Below, in pieces: positions 19,550 through 28,101 of a DNA stretch of 64,000 bases. Origin of the DNA: Trichomonas vaginalis G3 (lineage: Eukaryota > Parabasalia > Trichomonadida > Trichomonadidae); assembly GCF_026262505.1 (NCBI RefSeq), contig NC_067206.1, forward strand, positions 10,164,268-10,228,267, given 5' to 3'. The notes below the pieces were generated by a model. It was not told the DNA's origin and ran no database searches. It saw only the letters and a list, made by a program, of their open reading frames with translations. Position 1 is the stretch's first letter. The number at the start of each line of letters is the position of its first letter. The translations under genes were made by a program, and so were the position numbers.

Positions 19550-20942
19550 GCATTTCTATACCATGCGTAAAACTGTCATGTAAGGTGGCATGTAGTCTTT
19601 ACTTTGTCCCGTTGTTTGCGTATATCCCGAAACGCGATGTGTATGGTTTCCTCCTCCCTCAGTGTTACTCCAGTAACAATTTATAGCAAACTTAACGTTG
19701 TCTTTAACATCATATCCTTACCTTTTGTCATTGCTGACCAATCCCAATATCTATGCTTATGCAACCTGCTTGAGATGTACTTAAATCTATGTAGTGACTG
19801 TGCGCAGGTAAATTTTCACCTGAAATCGTTTTACTTCCACCTGTTTCCTTTGAAGAATTTGCACAATACAAAAACCTGTCGACTATTTGAGTCCAAGTTC
19901 CAAAACCAAGTACTACTTCTGGTCTGGTAGAGTTCATTGACGTATAAATAGAGCCTATAGGATATAATGTTTGAAGTATTTCTGTCTTTAATGTTTGAAG
20001 CTCTGTTTTGTCTGCTTTCTTGTCATATAAATCTTGAGCAGTGAATTTAATATTATGTTCATCCTTCATGACATAAACATCTTTACATCTAATGTTTCTC
20101 ATCGTCGTTATGTCGTCATCCGATGTTAAACCTTGTGGAAAGTTAGGAGGTTTACAATAGAATGCATCCCCACCAGTTTCTTCAACCGTTCCTTCAATAC
20201 TTTCTATAGCAACAGTTGTGAAGAAATCATGTGTATGGTTCTTGTCTGCTTTCTTTTCAAGGCTAACGTTTAAGTCTGTTATTTCAGATATAGAATGTGT
20301 ATGTCCAACGTCACTTTTCCTGTTTAAGGTTTCTTGTAAGTTTGTAATATTTGCAATGGTATGTGTATGTCCAACGTCACTTTTCCTGTTTAAGGTTTCT
20401 TGTAAGTTTGTAATATTTGCAATGGTATGTGTATGTCCAACGTCACTTTTCCTGTTTAAGGTTTCTTGTAAGTCTGTTATTTCAGATATAGAATGTGTAT
20501 GAGTCTTTTTAGAATATTCGTTTTCAGCTCTTGTCACTTCACTTGACATTTTATTGTCAACATATGTTTTGTCTGCTAGTTCAGGATGAGTATGTTCTTT
20601 TGTTGCATAAGCTTTGTTAGCTCTTTCTTCTTCTTTTGCTATTGCATCGTCTACATATTCTTTGTCAGCTTTGTTGTCAACATCTGCTTTCAAAAGAAGT
20701 TCATTTATAGGTTTCTCGTTTAAAGTTCCTTTTGTTGGATTTATACAGACAGTATGGTTCTTATTGTCTTGAAATAGAAACTCATCTGTCATTGGGTTTA
20801 ATGTCAGTTTTAAGTTTCCTTCTTTCAATGACTCAGATATCTTAGAATAGTTTGAAAAGTTTGTTGTGTTCTTATTTAGAGCTTGCATAATGATTTGTCG
20901 GTTGTGTTGTATTTCTCTCATAGACGCTGTTTCATTTGACAT
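19546..20942 (-). pseudogene. phage-like tail fibre / host-attachment protein
   Basis: The open part (20942-19728) has short coiled coil, then four copies of a unit NRKSDVGHTHTIANITNLQE, the pattern of phage tail-fibre repeats (Phage_fiber_2 type), each with an HTH motif. A collar-like head follows: LYPIGSIYTSMN and ENLPAHSHYIDLS. After stops near 19728 and 19570 the same gene continues in other frames with GGGNHTHRVSGYT and KDYMPPYMTVYAWYRNA, the typical end of such fibres. The B gene at 35104-37769 has the same head. Likely trimeric surface fibre; the decay is at the 3' end. Confidence 0.75.
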
Positions 20943-20961
20943 TTTTTATTCTAGATAAAAT

Positions 20962-21808
20962 ATGCTTTCAATAGAAAAAGAAATTCTAGAGTTGCTACAA
21001 CTAAACCATTAGATGAACTTTTTACTAATGTAGGTCAAAAGTTTGAGACAGAGACCGTAAAGCATGAAGGCTATCGTTTTGACTACCCATTAAGATGGTT
21101 AAGAGACCCATCCGTCACAAAAGCTATTGGCTTTCGTAGAATGAAGTTCATTTCAGAAGCCATACATGGTTTCCCATTTACGGTCGGTTTTGAAGTTCGA
21201 TACTATAAACAAGAAAAACGTACGTATGAGAATTTGAACAGGGAAAACTTTTACAAGTGAATTTGCTTGTAAACTTAGAAACAACTCTTCAAGCTTTTCA
21301 AGAAAAAATAAACGATATCTATCTCGAATATGCAAAACAGTATAACATTGACGAAGGAGAGTACCATCTCGATATTATATATGACAGGAAAAATGCAACT
21401 GTTAAAATCAATAGAATAAGAAGACCTTGGAGAAAACGTTTATATTTCTACAAATATAACAACTTGGCATGGTATAGATTTATGAGGATGTTAAATCAGC
21501 CTGCAGAATATCCAGTACACCCGGACTTTTATGAAGTCGAAAACCTAATGGAACATATGAAAATGTTTTTCGACCCAGATGCTATTATCGTTCATGCTTC
21601 ATTTTCTGGTGCACAAAACTCTTTCTTATGCTTGGCAAATGACTTTTACGAAAAACCTACAAAGTTATACGAACCACCAAGTGGAAGTATTTCAGACTTT
21701 CAAGTATGGTTTACAACAGATGGAAGAAAAAGAATAATTCCATTATACCATGCGTTTTACTTAGAACTTAGTTTCATATACAACTACTATCGAACGGTAA
21801 AAATATAA
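20962..21808 (+). pseudogene. conserved Maverick protein, copy 2
   Basis: Breaks near the start codon and near 21250; otherwise it reads GYRFDYPLRWLRDPSVTKAI, then from 21257 to the stop at 21808 with HASFSGAQNSFLCLANDFYE. Clear paralogue of 15781-16574 on the other strand. The two may be a duplication with inversion. It diverges from the fibre gene across 19 bp. Confidence 0.6.
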
Positions 21809-21812
21809 TTTT

Positions 21813-22054
21813 TTAATACGGTTGAGGTGTTGGATTTGGTTGCCAACTAGACTGTGGTGCAGGTTCAGGCTGTTGTATAACAGGGGCTTGTTCTTCTGGT
21901 TCAGGGTCTTTAGGTATAATACAACGAACTGACCTACTCTTTTACCAATATTTTTGACTCCGTTCCAAATTCCTCTTCCTACGGTTTTTATTCCATTCCA
22001 TATACCTCTTCCAACTCTTCTGAAGAAGTTTCCTATTCTTCCAAAGAAACCCAT
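21813..22054 (-). pseudogene. small MG-start protein with repeated amphipathic segment
   Basis: Begins MGFFGRIGNFFRRVGRGIWN, with two copies of GRGIWNG(I/V)K. A frameshift near 21925 leads into a Pro/Glu/Gln-rich tail ending NPTPQPY at 21816. Like 18177-18578 it has Gly at position 2 and a cationic, membrane-active look. Virion membrane-lytic role is possible. Confidence 0.5.
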
Positions 22055-22072
22055 TTTACTATATGTAAAAAT

Positions 22073-22435
22073 CTAATGTCCGCCTAGTCTCTTACGTTTC
22101 CTGTTGAGTTCCATAGCATTTTTTAACTGGAGCTCATACATTCTGTTTCTCCTCTGGTAGAAAACATATTCTGGGTCAACTCCTGTGTTCGCGTCATCTG
22201 CATAAAGTTGTTTATATCCCACTTCAGGGTTTGTATAAAACTCTTTCCATCTCATATTTGCATACCATGGTGGCAAACCTAACGCAGCGTCATTTGACAT
22301 GGCAGTTTGCATTTGTACATCTGTTGGCACTTGACCATAGTTTGCCATTGCAGTTTGTATTCTAACTTCATTTGGAATATTCTCTGGGTTTGGTTGTCCA
22401 GGTTGCTGTGCATTCGCTAAGTTCTGTGCGTCCAT
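22073..22435 (-). CDS. Gln/Asn-rich small protein (120 aa)
   Basis: Contains a tandem motif (V)RIQTAMANYGQVPTD / VQMQTAMSND, then a Trp/Tyr-rich middle and a basic tail (NRKRKRLGGH). Intact. A TTTTTAT motif lies 12 bases before the ATG. No family recognised; position among small virion-type genes suggests a structural role. Confidence 0.55.
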   Translation of the reverse strand: MDAQNLANAQQPGQPNPENIPNEVRIQTAMANYGQVPTDVQMQTAMSNDAALGLPPWYANMRWKEFYTNPEVGYKQLYADDANTGVDPEYVFYQRRNRMYELQLKNAMELNRKRKRLGGH

Positions 22436-22458
22436 TTAATATTAGATAAAAATATCTC

Positions 22459-22590
22459 TTACGAGTACATATACTGGACATTTGCAGGCATTGGTTCATC
22501 TTCATATTCTCTGTACTTTTCTGCCACGTCAAATAAATAAATGACACAATGGAAAAAACCTAAAACAAGTAGTCCTATTTCAAACCACAT
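22459..22590 (-). CDS. 43-aa single-pass membrane protein
   Basis: Reads MWFEIGLLVLGFFHCVIYLF, a clear transmembrane helix, followed by a short acidic tail ending YMYS. B has a comparable small membrane protein at 42076-42246. Too short for most gene finders. Confidence 0.5.
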   Translation of the reverse strand: MWFEIGLLVLGFFHCVIYLFDVAEKYREYEDEPMPANVQYMYS

Positions 22591-22659
22591 TTACTTACTA
22601 GTAAAATTTCTTTGTTATGACACTTTCTCCGGTTTATAGGACCTCTCTCATATTCTATC

Positions 22660-24247
22660 TTGTCAAGACTTCTTCGTAAATGTTTTGTCAAGACTTCTTC
22701 GTAAATGTTTTGTCAAGACTTCTTCGTAAATGTTTTGTCATGATTTCATCGTACATGTTTTGTCATGATTTCATCGTATATGTTTTTGTCATGATTTCAT
22801 CGTATATGTTTTGTCAAGACTTCTTCGTAAATGTTTTGTCAAGACTTCTTCGTAAATGTTTTGTCAAGACTTCTTCGTAAATGTTTTGTCAAGACTTCTT
22901 CGTAAATGTTTTGTCAAGACTTCATCGTAAATGTTTTGTCATGATTTCTTCGTAAATGTTTTGTCATGATTTCATCGTACATGTTTTGTCAAAACTTCAT
23001 CGTACATGTTTTGTCAAAACTTCATCGTATATGTTTTGTCATGACTTCTTCGTCAATGTTTTGTCATGACTTCTTCGTAAATGTTTTGTCATGATTTCAT
23101 CGTATATGTTTTGTCAAGACTTCTTCGTAAATGTTTTGTCATGATTTCATCGTATATGTTTTTGTCATGATTTCATCGTACATGTTTTGTCAAGACTTCT
23201 TCGTAAATGTTTTGTCAAGACTTCTTCGTAAATGTTTTGTCAAAACTTCATCGTACATGTTTTGTCAAGACTTCATCGTACATGTTTTGTCATGATTTCA
23301 TCGTATATGTTTTTGTCAAGACTTCATCGTAAATGTTTTGTCAAGACTTCTTCGTAAATGTTTTGTCATGATTTCATCGTATATGTTTTTGTCATGATTT
23401 CATCGTATATGTTTTGTCAAGACTTCTTCGTAAATGTTTTGTCAAGACTTCTTCGTAAATGTTTTGTCAAGACTTCTTCGTAAATGTTTTGTCAAGACTT
23501 CTTCGTAAATGTTTTGTCAAGACTTCTTCGTAAATGTTTTGTCAAGACTTCTTCGTAAATGTTTTGTCAAGACTTCTTCGTAAATGTTTTGTCAAGACTT
23601 CTTCGTAAATGTTTTGTCAAGACTTCTTCGTAAATGTTTTGTCAAGACTTCATCGTACATGTTTTGTCATGATTTCATCGTATATGTTTTTGTCATGATT
23701 TCATCGTAAATGTTTTGTCAAGACTTCTTCGTAAATGTTTTGTCATGATTTCATCGTATATGTTTTTGTCATGATTTCATCGTATATGTTTTGTCAAGAC
23801 TTCTTCGTAAATGTTTTGTCAAGACTTCTTCGTAAATGTTTTGTCAAGACTTCTTCGTAAATGTTTTGTCAAGACTTCTTCGTAAATGTTTTGTCAAGAC
23901 TTCTTCGTAAATGTTTTGTCAAGACTTCTTCGTAAATGTTTTGTCAAGACTTCTTCGTAAATGTTTTGTCAAGACTTCTTCGTAAATGTTTTGTCAAGAC
24001 TTCTTCGTAAATGTTTTGTCAAAACTTCATCGTACATGTTTTGTCAAGACTTCATCGTACATGTTTTGTCATGATTTCATCGTATATGTTTTTGTCAAGA
24101 CTTCTTCGTAAATGTTTTGTCAAGACTTCTTCGTAAATGTTTTGTCAAGACTTCTTCGTAAATGTTTTGTCAAGACTTCATCGTACATGTTTTGTCATGA
24201 TTTCATCGTATATGTTTTTGTCATGATTTCATCGTACATGTTTTGTC
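22660..24247 (-). repeat. 25-bp minisatellite, about 60 units
   Basis: The unit is TGTTTTGTCAAGACTTCTTC plus GTAAA. Variants at three positions (AAGACTTC, ATGATTTC, AAAACTTC; TTCG/ATCG; AAA/ACA/ATA) are grouped in higher-order runs. Some units have an extra T. It is the inverse of the 15234-15440 array. The array abuts and has replaced the 3' end of a methylase gene. Confidence 0.93.
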
Positions 24248-24412
24248 ATATCTAAACTCATAGTCATGTATGTCCTCTAACCATCTCATAACGGTTTCCA
24301 AACCACTTTTATCGGATGTAAAGTAAAAGCATGGATGGTTATGTAAAACGTCTAAAGTTTCTAAAGAGTCTCTCAAAGTATACTTCCTTGGAACGCCCGT
24401 AACTTTTCCTGT
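24248..24412 (-). pseudogene. fragment of D12-class DNA adenine methylase
   Basis: Reverse-strand translation gives YTLRDSLETLDVLHNHPCFY then FTSDKSGLETVMRWLE. This aligns with the B methylase (WTLKDTVETFDVLNYPSIYF, SSDKSYTEELLEILT). The upstream part runs into the terminal repeat and has a stop; downstream the minisatellite begins within the gene. Only about 45 codons remain. Confidence 0.7.
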
Positions 24413-24498
24413 AGCGACGATAGACCCTTACTTGTCCGGACAAAGTTATACTATTTTGAGTGCTCTACCAAAAAGTCAACAGCAACGACTTTCAAAAA
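24371..24498 (+). repeat. terminal-repeat block of Maverick A
   Basis: The block beginning TCTCAAAGTATACTTCCTTG is about 92% identical to 63697-63825. A and C run in opposite directions, so the two copies sit at opposite ends of their elements in inverted sense, as terminal inverted repeats should. The outer end beyond 24498 is lost or not shared. Confidence 0.65.
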
Positions 24499-24505
24499 TT
24501 TTTAT

Positions 24506-24624
24506 GGGCTAGAAGGGGCGCAGCCCCTGGGAAGCCCCCTATACCCAAAAAACTTCATTTTATACTTCATTTATACTAAACATCTTCAGGGCTAGAGGGC
24601 ACGAAGTGCCTGGAAGCCCCACTA

Positions 24625-24659
<35 letters not shown>

Positions 24660-24660
24660 A
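24506..24660 (+). repeat. hairpin block followed by poly-T
   Basis: GGGCTAGAAGGGGCGCAGCC is followed at 24589 by a second GGGCTAGAGGGCACGAAGTG copy and a run of about 30 T. The GGGCT/AGCCC ends can pair. A very similar block lies at 52600-52697. Probably a dispersed genomic repeat or transcript end. Confidence 0.7.
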
Positions 24661-25420
24661 TAATATGCATTTATATTTATTCATTATCAAGATTTTTAAA
24701 ATATTTTGATTTAAAAGAGCTCTAGATATTAATGTTTCGTGCATATCATGTAGAATATGAGTAGGTGACAAAAGTGCTTACTCTTAAACAACCGTCGGAT
24801 TTCCGGGTGAAATCGTGACACACTTTCGTCTTTCGTAGGCAGTGGTGGTTGTTAGAAAAGGTAACTTCGAATGTAGCGTGAAATCTGCAAAAAAAAATTC
24901 TGAAATTTGAATGGAGAACACAAAAATTGAATAGTTTACGTCAATAAAAAAGAGAAAAATGAAGCCAATGTGTCTCGAACCTCGGACTTAGAGCAGTAAT
25001 CCCACTGTTTATCAAATTACACTACATGCATCTCTCACCTCAGTGAATGAGATCAACTATATGATAACTTTTTCCCCATTATATTCTTGTGGAAAAGTGA
25101 CAAATAGCAACTTTGACCCTCTCTCTGTAGAATATGTCAAATATATTAAATTTTATCAAAAAATCATATCCTGCCATTGAAGAAAAAGAGAATAAATCAC
25201 TTTCATTAAATTTTTCCTAAATGTGAGGGGGGCACAAACTTGCCCAGTGAAGTGAAGTGAAAAGTGACAAGTTTACATGTCAGAAATGTAAAGTGTCAGA
25301 TTTGAAACAAAAAATGGATTAATTTATTATTATATGATAGAGAGATTTGGTAAGTTACTATCAAATTTGTAAGTAAGGGGGAGAAAAAAAAGTAAGAAAG
25401 AAAAAAATTTAAAAAATAAA
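24661..25420. other. no gene seen; possible tRNA-like relic
   Basis: No open frame of note. On the reverse strand, 25035-24965 contains GAGGTTCGAGAC (B-box-like) and TAGTGTAATTTGAT (A-box-like), but stems do not close well. The rest is AT-rich with many stops. Confidence 0.5.
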
Positions 25421-25585
25421 AAGCCACTCGCTTCGCTCGCGGTTGACAAAAAGAACAAATTCGAAAAATAATTGTATGAAATTACGAAACTAAGCCACTC
25501 GCTTCGCTCGCGGCTTAAGAAAAGAACAGATTCGAAAAAAGATTGTACGAAATTACGAAACTAAGCCGCTTGCTTCGCTCGCGGC
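25421..25585. repeat. 71-bp repeat, three copies, with hairpin core
   Basis: Copies begin at 25421, 25492 and 25563 with AAGCCACTCGCTTCGCTCGC (third copy slightly changed; truncated). The core GCCGC...GCGGC can pair. No coding potential. Confidence 0.85.
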
Positions 25586-25700
25586 TTAAGTAAACAACAT
25601 ATTTCAGATTATCGATACTAAAAATTTTTTATTTTATTACTTTTTTTTGCATTTTTTTAAAGCTTCTTCACTTAAATCATGGAATGTCTCAAAGACAAAA

Positions 25701-26234
25701 GTAGCATACAGCATGTAAAGCTAAAGAAAGATAATCATAATTAATACCTTAATTTTTAATATTACGCATTTTTAGGTGCAAAATTTAAAAACATTCTAAT
25801 ACAATAGAGCAGTTTCCAAAAGTAGCATACAGCATGCAAAGCTAAAGAAAGATAATCATAATTAATACCTTAATTTTTAATATTACGCATTTTTAGGTGC
25901 AAAATTTAAAAACATTCTAATACAATAGAGCAGTTTCCAAAAGTAGCATACAGCATGCAAAGCTAAAGAAAGATAATCATAATTAATACCTTAATTTTTA
26001 ATATTACGCATTTTTAGGTGCAAAATTTAAAAACATTCTAATACAATAGAGCAGTTTCCAAAAGTAGCATACAGCATGTAAAGCTAAAGAAAGATAATCA
26101 TAATTAATACCTTAATTTTTAATATTACGCATTTTTAGGTGCAAAATTTAAAAACATTCTAATACAATAGAGCAGTTTCCAAAAGTAGCATACAGCATGC
26201 AAAGCTAAAGAAAGATAATCATAATTAATACCTT
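25701..26234. repeat. 121-bp tandem repeat, 4.4 copies
   Basis: Copies start at 25701, 25822, 25943, 26064 and 26185 with GTAGCATACAGCATG. They are almost identical. They lie downstream of the MULE transposase gene and may be part of that element. Confidence 0.93.
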
Positions 26235-26403
26235 TAAAGTTTAAAATCTTGATTTTTTTTAAAATCAAATATTTATAACTTTAATACATACAGCTTAAAC
26301 CTTATACTTGTTTTCTCTTGTGAGAAAGCAATCTTACAAAGCTAACAATCCTAAAAAATAAAGAATTAAAATTTAATAATTTAATCTAAAATTAAAATCA
26401 AAA

Positions 26404-27852
26404 TTAAATAAAATGAGTTCTTTGTAATAATACTTTCAAGGTAGGATATATTTTAGTGGGATCTATTGAGTCATCACTAACAGCATTGAGCAATCTATTG
26501 AGCATTGAAATACTCTCGATTTTTCTTTGTCTTTTTACATCAATTTCTGCGTTAGTTGCTTTTTCCATGATCCTAATGACACGGTCATCTGCTGGATTTT
26601 GATCAATTTTGAGTTTGATAACGAAAGATGGTATCACTTTTGTATAAATTTCTATAATAACATCATCAATTCTGAGATTTTTTCGATCAGGAAAATAGTC
26701 ATGTTTGAGTGTTCTAAAATGAGCTTCGGCAATATTGTTAGTTGCGTCGCCTTCACGCCTGTCACGAGCAATCCATCTTGATATGTTGTAACGCCATTGT
26801 CTGTTAAAGTATTGAGATGCTGTTGGATCTGTGTCGAGCAACTCCAGAACTTGATCATAGGCAGCATTTGCTTCTTCCTCATGTTCTGCATCTAATTTGA
26901 AGACTAAATCCTTCATCAAATTATAGAATTGTTCAAATTTTTCTTGAGAAGAAAACTTATTTGATTTGCGAAGAATTGCACGAAGAACATGTACTCCGCA
27001 CCAAAGTATTTGAGCTTGTGGAATGCTTTCTTCTATTGCTTGAGCTATCTGTGGAGCACAGTCCATGCTAATGTATTCTGGCTCAATTGTTACCCATCTG
27101 AGATAGGCGCACACGCAAACTTGAATGTTTTGATAAGTGTCTGGTTGACAAAAGAAATATAAAAAAGGGAAAATGTGAAAATCTTTGATTTTGCCAGTAA
27201 ATGCATACAATGAAATGTTTGATCGCAACAATTTATAGGTGCTGTCTATATGAAATGTCTTGATACTATGCGCATAAGCTTTGCCTTCAAAAGACGCGTA
27301 ATAGAAACACATATTATTGTCTGAGACTTCAAATGCAATGAGATCATCTGGAGATTCTTCTTGTACTGTCTGAACAAAGATTTGCAATGACACAACATCG
27401 TCAGGAGAATATCTAGTTTGAAGAGCATGTATTCTCTCTGCAAATCGTTTGATTGCACGTGGTTTTTGAGCGTACATCTCTGGAATGGACGGACCTGTAA
27501 GAGGAATTTCAAGATCTTTAAATGCATTTAGCTGTGCTATCGCTCTTTGATTGTCATCTGTTTGGAAGTAATGTTCTAAATATTTGCGATAAAAGACAGA
27601 CGAATATTGACTTTTGTCATTTGGGGCGGAATAATCATGTTCTTCAACTATTTTGATTAGTTTGTATTTATTTTGATCCAAGATTGCAACATTAAAATAT
27701 GCAGGACATTTTGGATATTTGCAGTGGAATGAAATCTGAGATCTTTCTTTTCTGACACGTTCACCATATCCATACTGTGCTTGTATTTCTTGTTTAACTC
27801 CAAATTTACAAAGATCCATAACAGTAAAGATAGTTTCTTCTTCTAATTTCAT
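26404..27852 (-). CDS. Mutator-like (MULE) transposase (482 aa)
   Basis: An N-terminal C-C-H zinc motif of FLYWCH/WRKY type (FHCKYPKCPAYF ... EEHDYS) precedes a MULE catalytic domain. FHIDSTYKLLR gives the first Asp, YISMDCAPQ the second, LWCGVHVLR the family C-x-x-H, and ATNNIAEAHFRTLKHD the Glu. Size and order fit an intact DDE transposase. It would cut and paste the surrounding element; I could not define its terminal repeats. The start codon is 88 bp from the tip of Maverick B. Confidence 0.88.
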   Translation of the reverse strand: MKLEEETIFTVMDLCKFGVKQEIQAQYGYGERVRKERSQISFHCKYPKCPAYFNVAILDQNKYKLIKIVEEHDYSAPNDKSQYSSVFYRKYLEHYFQTDDNQRAIAQLNAFKDLEIPLTGPSIPEMYAQKPRAIKRFAERIHALQTRYSPDDVVSLQIFVQTVQEESPDDLIAFEVSDNNMCFYYASFEGKAYAHSIKTFHIDSTYKLLRSNISLYAFTGKIKDFHIFPFLYFFCQPDTYQNIQVCVCAYLRWVTIEPEYISMDCAPQIAQAIEESIPQAQILWCGVHVLRAILRKSNKFSSQEKFEQFYNLMKDLVFKLDAEHEEEANAAYDQVLELLDTDPTASQYFNRQWRYNISRWIARDRREGDATNNIAEAHFRTLKHDYFPDRKNLRIDDVIIEIYTKVIPSFVIKLKIDQNPADDRVIRIMEKATNAEIDVKRQRKIESISMLNRLLNAVSDDSIDPTKIYPTLKVLLQRTHFI

Positions 27853-27940
27853 TTGAAATTGAAATGAAAATTAAAAATTCAGAAATTTGAATAGATTTGG
27901 TCTGTAATTAAATGAGAATAGCAGTTTGTTCGTCATTGTT

Positions 27941-28101
27941 AGTACAGTATACATTGTGCGTCGCCTGTAGCCTACAGCTACAGGCACCGACACAATGAAA
28001 AAAGTGACAGAAAACTGACACCATACGGGCGCGCATATGTACGCATATATGTGTAAAAATAAACGTTCATATGTAAACTAACCTTTATTCACTAGCAGGG
28101 G
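27941..28101 (+). repeat. left terminal inverted repeat of Maverick B
   Basis: 161 bases, matching the reverse complement of 51011-51170 with one indel and two substitutions. Its inner end includes the last codons and stop of the MCP gene. Confidence 0.93.

Larger units (their letters stand above)
1..24498 (+). mobile_element. Maverick/Polinton A (left tip outside the window)
   Basis: The block holds MCP, penton, packaging ATPase and DDE integrase genes, the hallmark set of Maverick/Polinton elements. It ends on the right in a sequence (24371-24498) that recurs in the opposite element-relative orientation at the head of Maverick C, as expected of a terminal inverted repeat. In C only about 0.5 kb separates the structural gene cluster from that repeat, so A probably begins a few hundred bases left of the window and is about 25 kb long. 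Many genes carry frameshifts, so A looks inactive. No target duplication could be checked. Confidence 0.85.

Noticed and set aside
22660-24247. Possible CRISPR array
   Set aside because: Units are contiguous with no unique spacers; it is a minisatellite in a eukaryotic element.
24965-25035. Second tRNA gene
   Set aside because: A and B box look-alikes are present but D, T and acceptor stems do not close; noted only as a relic.
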